From the NCBI GenBank assembly GCA_021827225.1, contig JAKAXG010000234.1, positions 1 through 6,848 on the forward strand: a stretch of DNA of 6,848 nt. The letters are read 5' to 3'. Source of the stretch: Actinomycetes bacterium. GTDB lineage: Bacteria > Actinomycetota > Acidimicrobiia > Acidimicrobiales > Palsa-688. Made by a program: the position numbers and the translations under genes. This document shows, piece by piece, positions 1 through 5,600 of the stretch. Below the pieces are notes generated by a model. That model saw only the letters and a list, made by a program, of their open reading frames with translations. It was not told the DNA's origin and searched no databases. Position 1 is the stretch's first letter. Every line of letters begins with the position of its first letter.

Positions 1-1
1 G

Positions 2-1039
2 CTGCGGTCCGTAAAATACCGCTCTCTCGGAACCACCGGTGTCAAGGTCAGCGAGCTGTGCCTGGGGGCCATGATGTTCGGCGCCTGGGGCAACCCCGAC
101 CACGACGACTCCGTCCGGATCATCCACCGCGCCCTCGACGCCGGGATCAACTTCATCGACACCGCCGACGTCTACTCCGCCGGGGAGTCCGAGGAGATCG
201 TGGCCAAGGCCATCCGGGGCCGGCGGGACCGCCTGGTCATCGCCACAAAGGTGCACGGTTCGATGGGGGAGGACCCCAACATGGCGGGCAACTCCCGCCG
301 GTGGATCATCGAGGAGTGCGACAACAGCCTGCGGCGGCTGGGCACCGACTACATCGACCTGTACCAGATCCACCGACCGGATCCCCACATCGACATCGAC
401 GAGACGCTCGGCGCGTTGACGGACCTGGTCCGCCAGGGGAAGGTCCGTTACCTGGGGTCGTCGACGTTCCCGCCGTCGCAGATCGTCGAGGCGCAGTGGG
501 CGGCCGAGCGGCGCAACCGGGAGCGTTTCGTGTGCGAGCAGCCGCCCTACTCGATGCTGGTGCGCGGCGTGGAGGCCGAGGTCCTGCCCACCTGCCAGAA
601 GTACGGGATGGGGGTGATCCCCTGGAGCCCGCTGGCCGGCGGGTGGTTGTCGGGCAAGTGGCGCAAGGGCGCCGAGGGGCTCACCAGCCGCCGGGCCGAG
701 CGCATCCCCGGCCGCTACGACCTGTCGAACCCGGCCAACCAGGCCAAGCTCGAGGCGGCCGACGCCCTGGCCGGCCTGGCCGACGAGTCGGGCATGACGC
801 TGATCCACATGGCCCTGGCGTTCGTGCTGGAGCACCCGGCTGTCACCTCCGCCATCATCGGGCCCCGCACGGCCGAGCATCTCGACAGCCAGCTGGGGGC
901 GGTGGACGTCCGGCTGGAGCCGGCGCTGCTGGACCGCATCGACCAGATCGTCCGCCCCGGCACCAACTTCACCTGGGCCGACGCCGGTTACGAGCCCCCG
1001 TCCCTCGGCCGGCCGGCCGAACGCCGGCGCCGGGCGTGA
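2..1039 (+). CDS. Aldo/keto reductase, 5' end outside the window
   Basis: NADPH-dependent oxidoreductase of the aldo/keto reductase superfamily, a cytosolic (alpha/beta)8 barrel acting on aldehydes or ketones; the substrate cannot be told. The frame is open from base 2, and the residues before the first ATG (71) read KYRSLGTTGVKVSELCLGAM, the usual N-terminal beta strand of the family. The true start therefore lies at or beyond the left edge, and starting at 71 would remove that strand. Numbering from the ATG at 71, the catalytic tetrad is Asp30 and Tyr35 (in FIDTADVY), Lys60 (VIATK) and His101 (YQIH). The cofactor-side segment VIPWSPLAGGWLSGK is at about 183-197. About 345 residues are visible, near the family norm of 310-350. 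The TGA stop overlaps the GTG start of the next gene by four bases, suggesting translational coupling. Family assignment is firm; the precise start and substrate are not. Confidence 0.93.
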   Translation: MRSVKYRSLGTTGVKVSELCLGAMMFGAWGNPDHDDSVRIIHRALDAGINFIDTADVYSAGESEEIVAKAIRGRRDRLVIATKVHGSMGEDPNMAGNSRRWIIEECDNSLRRLGTDYIDLYQIHRPDPHIDIDETLGALTDLVRQGKVRYLGSSTFPPSQIVEAQWAAERRNRERFVCEQPPYSMLVRGVEAEVLPTCQKYGMGVIPWSPLAGGWLSGKWRKGAEGLTSRRAERIPGRYDLSNPANQAKLEAADALAGLADESGMTLIHMALAFVLEHPAVTSAIIGPRTAEHLDSQLGAVDVRLEPALLDRIDQIVRPGTNFTWADAGYEPPSLGRPAERRRRA

Positions 1040-1692
1040 CCGGCCGCCTCCGCCCGGCGGCCAGGGGCCTGGCCGCGGTCGTGGTGTCGGCCTCGGTGCT
1101 GGTCGCCTGCTCCTCCGGCCGGCCGGCCAGGGCGGCGTCGCCGGTCACCGCCGGCGCGACGACCACCCTCCCGCCGCCCACCACGGTGGCGCCCACCACC
1201 GTGGTGCCCACCACGGTGGTGCCCACCACCACGACGACGGTCGACCCGGGGACGCTGCCCCAGACCCGCCAGCTCCCGTCGGGCACCGACCCGGCCTTCC
1301 TGGCCCGCATCGCGGACCTGTGGCGGGCCATCGTCACCGGTGACCCGGCGGTCGCCGCCCCGGCGTTCTTCCCGTTGAGCGCCTACATCCAGGTCAAGGG
1401 CATCTCCGACCCGGTGCACGACTACCAGACCCGGCTGATCCCCGACTACGACCAGGACATCGCCACCCTGCACAGCGAGATCCCGCCGTCGGCCACCTTC
1501 ACCTCCGTTTCGGTGCCCAACGCCGCCGAGTGGATCCTGCCCGGCGTCGAGTACAACAAGGGCAGCTACTGGAGGGTCTACGGCACCCGCGTGGACTTCT
1601 CCGTCGGCGGGCAGACCCACTACTTCACCATCGCCTCCATGATCTCGTGGCGGGGCCAGTGGTACCTGGTGCATCTGCTGTCGATCCGCTAG
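1036..1692 (+). CDS. Putative lipoprotein with Thr/Pro linker and a C-terminal domain of unknown function
   Basis: Predicted exported, lipid-anchored protein of 218 residues. I chose the GTG at 1036 because it overlaps the upstream TGA (GTGA) and places a classic lipoprotein signal at the N terminus: Arg4, Arg6 and Arg10, a hydrophobic core at 12-23, then lipobox LVAC with Cys25. No Shine-Dalgarno site is visible, so expression probably depends on coupling to the reductase. Residues about 41-70 form a Thr/Pro/Val linker (PTTVA, PTTVV, PTTVV, PTTTT). Residues about 75-218 form a compact domain that begins with an amphipathic helix (LARIADLWRAIVTGD) and ends in strands (HYFTIASMISWRGQWYLVHL). 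That order is compatible with an NTF2-like alpha+beta fold, but this is inference only. The frame stays open upstream to 58, but that part lies over the reductase and looks like shadow sequence (Arg/Pro/Gly-rich). Confidence 0.8.
   Translation: MTGRLRPAARGLAAVVVSASVLVACSSGRPARAASPVTAGATTTLPPPTTVAPTTVVPTTVVPTTTTTVDPGTLPQTRQLPSGTDPAFLARIADLWRAIVTGDPAVAAPAFFPLSAYIQVKGISDPVHDYQTRLIPDYDQDIATLHSEIPPSATFTSVSVPNAAEWILPGVEYNKGSYWRVYGTRVDFSVGGQTHYFTIASMISWRGQWYLVHLLSIR
1176..1220 (+). repeat. Three 15-bp in-frame tandem units coding PTTV(A/V)
   Basis: The units start at 1176, 1191 and 1206 and follow the pattern GCCCACCACSGTGGY. A fourth unit at 1221 matches only in its first ten bases. The repeat lies in the lipoprotein's linker. 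Each unit also contains a short palindrome around CCACSGTGG. The number of repeats is likely to vary among relatives by slippage, changing the length of the tether. Confidence 0.8.
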
Positions 1693-1719
1693 ATCGCCCG
1701 CCGGTCTCCCGCCGGGTTG

Positions 1720-1728
1720 TGCTATTGT
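1720..1728 (+). promoter_or_regulatory. Extended -10 promoter element for the tRNA
   Basis: TG at 1720-1721, then one base, then TATTGT at 1723-1728 makes an extended -10 hexamer eleven bases before the mature tRNA 5' end. The expected -35 position (about 1700-1705, GCCGGT) is poor, which is common for extended -10 promoters. It lies in the 47 bases between the lipoprotein stop and the tRNA. Assignment is by pattern only. Confidence 0.45.
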
Positions 1729-1739
1729 GAACAGACCGC

Positions 1740-1813
<74 letters not shown>

Positions 1814-1818
1814 CTATG

Positions 1819-1880
1819 ACCGCTGGTCAGGCGCGCATCTCGTGCAGGGGTGCCGGCGCCTGACCAGCGGTTTCTCGTTC
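1819..1880 (+). terminator. Intrinsic terminator after the initiator tRNA
   Basis: A perfect 16-bp inverted repeat pairs 1819-1834 with 1856-1871 across a 21-base loop, and the right arm is followed by a T-rich tail (TTTCTCGTTCT). It begins five bases after the tRNA discriminator, so it probably ends the tRNA transcript. The loop holds a further 3-bp mini-hairpin (GCA/TGC). Confidence 0.8.
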
Positions 1881-2108
1881 TGACACTCGGCGGTGGTGCG
1901 AGTTTCTCGGGCCGATTTCTCGGGGCCTTCTCAACACTGCGTAGGGCAGCCACGGCAGGGTGGCGCGCTGCGGTTGAGCGGTGGGCTTACCGTTGAAGCC
2001 GCTGGCGCGTGCGGCTGCACAGGGCATGCGTATGCACTGCTCTGATCAAGGAGATCTCCGGATGCTCGGAACCGGGAGGGCCACTGTTGCCATCCACAGG
2101 ACCGTGAG
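1872..2108. other. Intergenic stretch without a convincing gene
   Basis: This stretch lies between the tRNA terminator and the stop of the minus-strand SnoaL-like gene. A minus-strand frame at 1827-2027 is open for 66 codons, but it has no Shine-Dalgarno site, runs through the terminator hairpin and matches nothing I recognise. The heptamer TTTCTCG occurs three times (1871-1877, 1903-1909, 1916-1922). I found no second copy of the tRNA 3' end that would mark an attachment site, and no integrase motif. It could be the worn end of an inserted element, but nothing here shows that. Confidence 0.5.
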
Positions 2109-2609
2109 CTATGCGAGTCCTAGTTGTTGCATGTAGGTCTGGTTGTCCCAGTACAGCCACTCCTCGTCCATAGTCCCTTGGTCGTTCCAGCGGGCGAAGG
2201 TGGCCATGTTGATGGAGAACTCCTTGCCCGTCGGTTGAATGAGGCCACCATTGCCATCGGGCATTGGCTCGGTGAAGGTGCCGCGCATCACGCCGGTGAC
2301 AGCGGTCCATTCGTCCTGGGCTATGCGCATGGGGTGCATGGCGATGCGCGTGTCCGGGGCGTACACGAACATCGCATCCATGTCCTTTATGTGGACTTCG
2401 AGACCGTCGGTGAAATGTCCGTCAGGGAAGTGGACGCGAACGTTCTGAGCATGGCTCTCGTGGAAGCGCGCCCAGTCGCGGCGGGAGAAGACGTTGAAGT
2501 CCATCTCGTCGAAGGCGAGAAGATTGCGCTTCTCCAGCTCCGTGGCGCTCCCCAGGATGGGGAGGTGCAGTCGCTCTTGACTGGCGGCGGCATCTGGCAA
2601 CAGGTCCAT
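2109..2609 (-). CDS. SnoaL-like (NTF2 fold) ester-cyclase family protein
   Basis: A 166-residue cytosolic protein of the SnoaL-like/NTF2-like group, small cone-shaped barrels that include polyketide cyclases and many uncharacterised isomerase- or hydrolase-like members. The usual layout is visible: an N-terminal helix with FSRRDWARFHESHAQNVRVHFPDG (about 41-64), a middle strand and helix (HIKDMDAMFVYAPDT, 73-87), the strand EWTAVTGVMRGTFTEPM (100-116), then GKEFSINMATFARWNDQG (128-145) and the ending EEWLYWDNQTYMQQLGL (149-165), typical of the family. The ATG at 2609 is supported by GGGAGG six bases upstream. GC content is about 53-58% in the stretches I counted, well below the neighbours, suggesting a different origin. 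It is intact, although the pirin just upstream is broken. The substrate is unknown. Confidence 0.85.
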   Translation of the reverse strand: MDLLPDAAASQERLHLPILGSATELEKRNLLAFDEMDFNVFSRRDWARFHESHAQNVRVHFPDGHFTDGLEVHIKDMDAMFVYAPDTRIAMHPMRIAQDEWTAVTGVMRGTFTEPMPDGNGGLIQPTGKEFSINMATFARWNDQGTMDEEWLYWDNQTYMQQLGLA

Positions 2610-2645
2610 CTCGACCTCCCGTGACGCAGCTGGGACGCACCTGTG

Positions 2646-2674
2646 ACGCTACTCTGAACGTGCGGTCGCCACAA
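2646..2674 (-). promoter_or_regulatory. Possible promoter of the SnoaL-like gene
   Basis: Read on the minus strand, TTGTGG (2669-2674) and TAGCGT (2646-2651) are separated by 17 bases. They would start transcription about 30 bases before the ATG, leaving room for the strong Shine-Dalgarno site. Each hexamer matches the consensus at only three positions (the -10 fits the actinobacterial TANNNT form), so this is a weak call. It would give the gene its own expression at the point where the pirin sequence ends. Confidence 0.3.
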
Positions 2675-2684
2675 TGGGTGACCC

Positions 2685-3332
2685 CCGACGAGGGTGACGA
2701 GGGCGTGCTCGAAATCGGCTCGCAGCGGCACCGTCGTCGTTCCTGCTCGAAGAGCGAGGTCGATCCCAAGGAGGTCGGTGTCGCGGCGTGCGGGCGAGGT
2801 GGTGCCGTCGAGTTCGCCGGCGAGCACGGTCGCCACCGCGGCATCGAGGTCACGGCGGGAAGCTCGCTGTGGTGCTCGAACGCTGCCGGCCCGTCTTCGG
2901 TGGCCGAGGGCTGGGCGATCCACAGCTGCACGCCGTCCAGGTTGCCGCTGTAGGAGCCGGTGCCCTCCTCGGAGTGGGCGACGCCCCACCCGGCCGTCAT
3001 CAAGTTGAGCTGGCCGGGCACGATGACCTGCTCGCTGCCGAGCGAGTCACGGTGCAGCGCCTCGCCCTCCAAGAGCCAGGTGACGGTCTGCAAGCCGATG
3101 TGCGGATGCGGGGCGACGTCCATGCCGCGGGCGCGCTGACCAGCGCCGGGCCCATGTGGTCGACAAAGCACCACGGGCCCACCGTGCACCGCCCCCGCCG
3201 GGGCAGCGCCCGGCGTACGTTGATGGTGCCGACCCGGCTCTCCCGGCTTTGGGTGATCTCGAGCACGCACGCCTGGGGAGCGGCGCGCTGCGCCTCGGCC
3301 GGAACGTCAGTGCTGGTCACCGGGCCGCTCAT
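2685..3332 (-). pseudogene. Pirin-family protein, frameshifted twice and 3'-truncated
   Basis: Pirins are bicupin proteins with a metal-binding N-terminal cupin; some cleave quercetin, others act as redox-sensitive co-regulators. The similarity runs through three minus-strand frames. The first (from ATG 3332) gives TVGPWCFVDHMGPALVSA. The second gives GMDVAPHPHIGLQTVTWLLE and AGWGVAHSEE, which carry the expected metal ligands (His, His in HPH; His and Glu in AHSEE). The third gives ATVLAGELDG and TTVPLRADFEHALV. The frame changes fall at about 3126-3136 and 2846-2860, and each is explained by one missing base. After FEHALVTLVG (about 2685) similarity stops, so most of the C-terminal cupin is absent. 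The ATG overlaps the dioxygenase TGA (ATGA), so the two were co-translated. The missing 3' part cannot be a base-calling error; the two shifts could be. Confidence 0.85.
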
Positions 3333-3991
3333 CGCAGCTCGCTCGGGGACGGAATGACCCGACAGATCACGGCCCGGTAGTCACTGGCGGAACGGATGAT
3401 GTCGAGCACGGTGGGGATGCCGCCGGTCGCGAAGATCGTGTCGGTGCCGTTGGTGGTGTCTCGGCCCGGCCGCTCGCTGTAGGGATCGGTGGCGAGCAAC
3501 TCGTCGCTGATCGGGTCGGGAAATACAACGGGCTGGTGAAGGTCGCCGATGCGGCGTGCACGATCGTGTGAATGTGCACCGTCCGCCCCGGGCACCAGCC
3601 GGGGTAGATGGTCCGGAATTCGACCGCTCCGGAGGCGTCGGTGATCTGGCGACCCCGCAGGAACGTTTTCGCCGGGCAGGTGCTCGGCTTGCGGGGCGGT
3701 GGCGGCCGTGACGACGACTGCCTGATCGGGGGGCGGGAAGCCCGAGTAGCGGCCGAGGGCGTCGCAGTGTCAGATGTCCACTGCCACCGAAGGAAGTGGT
3801 CGGCCGGCGTCGCTGGCGAGGCGGACGCCGAGCAGGAGCGGTGCATCCGCCCGGTCTTCGGCGATGTCGCGGCGGACGAGCTCGACGTTGCGGTGGTAGG
3901 GGCCCTCGTCCTGCTCGACCCAACCCCGGCACAGCGCGCTGTGCTCGAGTAGTTCGGCGATCTCGGTGCTGACCGGCTCGGGATGGCTCAC
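3329..3991 (-). pseudogene. Intradiol ring-cleavage dioxygenase, one nonsense codon and two frameshifts
   Basis: Fe(III) dioxygenase of the catechol 1,2-/protocatechuate 3,4- type, which opens catechols between the two hydroxyls. The likely start is GTG 3991 (SHPEPVSTEIAELL). The first frame reads CRGWVEQDEGPYHRNVELVR and then VAVDI, TGA, HCDALGRYSGF. The family has Trp at the TGA (DVWHCDA), so this is TGG to TGA at about 3770-3772. An extra A in the run at 3666-3669 then shifts the frame to TFLRGRQITDASG and TIYPGWCPGRTVHIH. A base missing from the run at 3518-3520 restores the first frame for DPISDELLATDPYSERPGRDT to the TGA at 3329. The four iron ligands are all still encoded: Tyr in GRYSGF, Tyr in TIYPGW, and both His of VHIH. 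Repaired length is about 220 residues, a normal short form. It overlaps the pirin start (ATGA). Confidence 0.88.
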
Positions 3992-4132
3992 GGCTCGGTG
4001 GCGAACAGCTCGAACGGGCGAACGGCCGTGCTGCGTGCACGCTGCCCGGCCCACCATTCATCATGATGGCGACACCCAACGCCTCGGAGCGGGTTGACAT
4101 AGCTCTTCGAGGACCTGCTCGGCGGGGTTCAT
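3988..4132 (-). pseudogene. Possible small gene of 47 residues with one frameshift, before the dioxygenase
   Basis: An ATG at 4132 is preceded by a good Shine-Dalgarno sequence (GAGGAGA, six bases away) and opens with MNPAEQVLEEL. As read, this frame stops after about 23 codons. If one extra base near 4100 is removed, the frame continues as VNPLRGVGCRHHDEWWAGQR and RARSTAVRPFELFATEP, ending at a TGA (3990-3988) that overlaps the dioxygenase GTG by four bases (GTGA). The repaired product has 47 residues, and its start signal and coupling to the next gene look like those of a real operon member. I do not recognise the sequence, and the repair is inferred. It may instead be chance reading in non-coding DNA. 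Confidence 0.35.
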
Positions 4133-4341
4133 GGGCCGTCTCCTCAATTCGGGGATGTGGTGGCGCCAGCGGGGCGAAAACGACTTCGAGGATCACGACG
4201 GCCTCGGGGCGAGACGCGCCGGGCTCGTTTTCGCGACATGAGGCTCGGCGGCCGTGTGGGCCTGTTCGAGGACGAAGCGGATCACTGCGCAACGTCGTCC
4301 ACCTCGGGGCCGGCCGCCTCGGTCATAACCGGTCCGGCATG
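4133..4341. other. Degraded or non-coding stretch between marR and the small gene
   Basis: With the weakly supported small gene next to it, this makes about 350 bases between the marR stop and the dioxygenase start without a secure gene. On the minus strand an ATG at 4325 gives 14 codons (MTEAAGPEVDDVAQ) and overlaps a GTG reading VIRFVLEQAHTAAEPHVA before a stop. Another frame then reads EAVVILEVVFAPLAPPHPRI. These fragments have protein-like composition and could be remains of one shifted gene, but I cannot join them convincingly or name a family. No terminator-like hairpin was seen. Confidence 0.35.
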
Positions 4342-4854
4342 TCATCTACTGGGAGGCTCCTCTCTACGACGGCCACCATCATGGTGGCCGTCGGCGGCTT
4401 CGGCGTCGAGCACGGCGAGGATCTTCTCGGCGGCCGAGGTGATGGCGTCGAGCTCGCCGGGGGTGAGCGGATCGATGAACAAGCGGCGTACCATCGCCAC
4501 ATGGTGGGGTGCCGCCGCCTCGATCGCCTTGCGGCCCGTTTCGGTGGCCACGACGAAGGCGCCGCGGCGGTCGCCGTCGCAGCGGTCCTTTCGCAGAAGT
4601 CCCCGTCCGGTCATGCGGGTGACCTGGTGGGAGAGCCGACTTTTCTCCCAGCCGAGGGCTTCGGCCAGTTCGAACAGGCGGGCCCGGCCGTCGGGCTGGT
4701 CGCTGAGGGCGACGAGGACCAGATAGTCGGCGTAGGAAAGGTCGGAGGTGGCGGCCACATCGGCAGCCAGGCGGCCGCTGAGGCGCAGCTGCATGAACTG
4801 CAGCGCCCGCCATGCTCGTTGTTCGTGCTCGTCGAGCCAGCGGACCTCGGTCAT
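4342..4854 (-). CDS. MarR-family transcriptional regulator
   Basis: A 170-residue dimeric winged-helix regulator, expected to repress neighbouring genes until a phenolic or oxidising ligand releases it. The N-terminal helices (LDEHEQRAWRALQFMQLRLS, residues 7-26) and the C-terminal helices (about 111-153) would form the dimer interface. The winged helix-turn-helix spans about 57-108: LFELAEALGW, the recognition helix EKSRLSHQVTRM (70-81), then the wing GLLRKDRCDGDRRGAFV with the conserved Asp-x-Arg. Cys92 in the wing is a possible redox-reactive residue, but that role is a guess. The ATG at 4854 gives the usual family N terminus (MTEVRWLDEHEQ); upstream only a weak GGAT is present. It is divergent from the YceI gene across 78 bases containing dyads, the classic arrangement for autoregulation plus control of the neighbour. 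Confidence 0.92.
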   Translation of the reverse strand: MTEVRWLDEHEQRAWRALQFMQLRLSGRLAADVAATSDLSYADYLVLVALSDQPDGRARLFELAEALGWEKSRLSHQVTRMTGRGLLRKDRCDGDRRGAFVVATETGRKAIEAAAPHHVAMVRRLFIDPLTPGELDAITSAAEKILAVLDAEAADGHHDGGRRREEPPSR

Positions 4855-4877
4855 GGGATCCAGTCTACGGGCGGAAT

Positions 4878-4893
4878 AGTTGATCTATCACCT
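4878..4893. promoter_or_regulatory. Candidate MarR operator (AGTTGAT-CT-ATCACCT)
   Basis: This is a 7-bp inverted repeat with one mismatch and a 2-base centre (TGAT 4881-4884 paired with ATCA 4887-4890). It is AT-rich compared with its surroundings and sits between the divergent marR and yceI starts, 24 bases from the marR ATG. MarR proteins commonly bind 16-20 bp dyads of the TTGA/TCAA sort at such places. A -35-like TTGATC (4880-4885) for the YceI gene lies within it. Confidence 0.5.
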
Positions 4894-4920
4894 ATGTTGT
4901 ATGACATGTCCACCACATAG
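4892..4920. promoter_or_regulatory. Second dyad (CTATGT...ACATAG) in the marR-yceI gap
   Basis: A perfect 6-bp inverted repeat (4892-4897 with 4915-4920) is separated by 17 bases and encloses a smaller TGT-ATG-ACA dyad (4898-4906). Its right arm touches the YceI Shine-Dalgarno sequence (GAGGAG, 4920-4925). It could be a second operator, or an RNA hairpin affecting YceI translation; it may also be chance. Confidence 0.3.
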
Positions 4921-4932
4921 AGGAGCAGCCCG

Positions 4933-5499
4933 ATGAGCACCCCGACCGTCCCCGCCAGCCTGACCGGCAGCTACACCATCGATCCTGCCCACAGCCGGAT
5001 CGGGTTCGTCGCCCGCCACGCCATGGTGACCAAGGTCCGGGGCTCGTTCAACGAGTTCGACGGATCCGGCTACTTCGACGCCGCCAACCCGGCCAACTCG
5101 AAGCTGCAACTTTCGATCAAGGCGGCCAGCATCGACACCCGCAACGCGGATCGCGATGCCCACCTGCGCTCGAACGACTTCTTCGACATGGACACCTACC
5201 CGCAGATCAACTTCTCCTCGACGAGCGTCGAGCAGACCGGTGACGTCCACTTCCGGGTCACCGGTGACCTGACCATCAAGGGGGCCACCCGCCCCGTCAC
5301 CGTCGACTTCGAGTACACCGGCAGCGCGGTGGACCCCTACGGCAACCAGAGGATCGGCTTCGAAGGAACGACGACGGTCAACCGCAAGGACTGGGGTGTC
5401 AACTGGAACGCAGCGCTCGAAGCCGGCGGCGTGCTTGTGAGCGAGAACATCACCTTGGAGTTCGAGGTGTCCGCCATCCGCAGCGCCGACGCCGCCTGA
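4933..5499 (+). CDS. YceI-family (polyisoprenoid-binding-like) protein
   Basis: A 188-residue protein with the lipocalin-like YceI barrel, which binds long isoprenoid chains; in structures of relatives the ligand is a polyisoprenoid or quinone-like lipid. Family motifs in order: YTIDPAHSRIGFVARHAMVT (14-33), the central IDTRNADRDAHLRSNDFFD (67-85), the strand DLTIKGATRPVTVDFEY (112-128), and RKDWGVNWN (151-159) close to the end. There is no signal peptide, so this is the cytoplasmic form common in actinobacteria rather than the periplasmic E. coli type. The start is supported by GAGGAG at 4920-4925. It is divergent from marR and is probably controlled by it. It is the first gene of a plus-strand group with the VOC and hydrolase genes. 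A quinone-handling role would fit the setting but is inferred. Confidence 0.93.
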   Translation: MSTPTVPASLTGSYTIDPAHSRIGFVARHAMVTKVRGSFNEFDGSGYFDAANPANSKLQLSIKAASIDTRNADRDAHLRSNDFFDMDTYPQINFSSTSVEQTGDVHFRVTGDLTIKGATRPVTVDFEYTGSAVDPYGNQRIGFEGTTTVNRKDWGVNWNAALEAGGVLVSENITLEFEVSAIRSADAA

Positions 5500-5552
5500 A
5501 CGAGCTCCGAGCGGATACAGCTCGCGACGTTCGACCGATCATTCGATCTGAG

Positions 5553-5581
5553 CCCGGAGCGGGGCCTCGCCCCTCTCCGGG
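5553..5581 (+). terminator. Strong GC hairpin between the YceI and VOC genes
   Basis: CCCGGA (5553-5558) pairs with TCCGGG (5576-5581), and GGGGC (5561-5565) pairs with GCCCC (5569-5573), around a 3-base loop with a 2x2 internal loop. No T-run follows, so it may be a tail-less terminator, a partial attenuator or an RNA-stability element. It ends 19 bases before the VOC ATG, so the VOC gene could be transcribed at a lower level than yceI. An additional 6-bp repeat (CGAGCT 5501-5506, AGCTCG 5519-5524) lies just after the yceI stop. Confidence 0.45.
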
Positions 5582-5600
5582 ACTGTCCGAAGGAATCCCA

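Noticed and set aside
58..1692. One long protein of 544 residues covering the reductase and the lipoprotein
   Set aside because: The first 326 codons are an Arg/Pro/Gly-rich shadow of the reductase; the signal peptide starting at 1036 fixes the real start.
2124..2624. Plus-strand frame opposite the SnoaL-like gene, also 166 codons
   Set aside because: A mirror frame of a gene with clear family motifs and a strong ribosome-binding site on the minus strand.
3770..3772. TGA read as Trp (recoded stop) in the dioxygenase
   Set aside because: TGA ends several clear genes here (reductase, YceI, VOC, MarR), and the same dioxygenase has two frameshifts, so a nonsense mutation is simpler.
2685..3991. 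Programmed ribosomal frameshifting in the dioxygenase and pirin
   Set aside because: Four shifts in differing directions, no shared slippery heptamer or downstream structure, and the pirin lacks its 3' part in any case.
4063..4920. Long plus-strand frame across the marR region
   Set aside because: It is antisense to the well-supported MarR gene, has no Shine-Dalgarno site and shows no recognisable domain.
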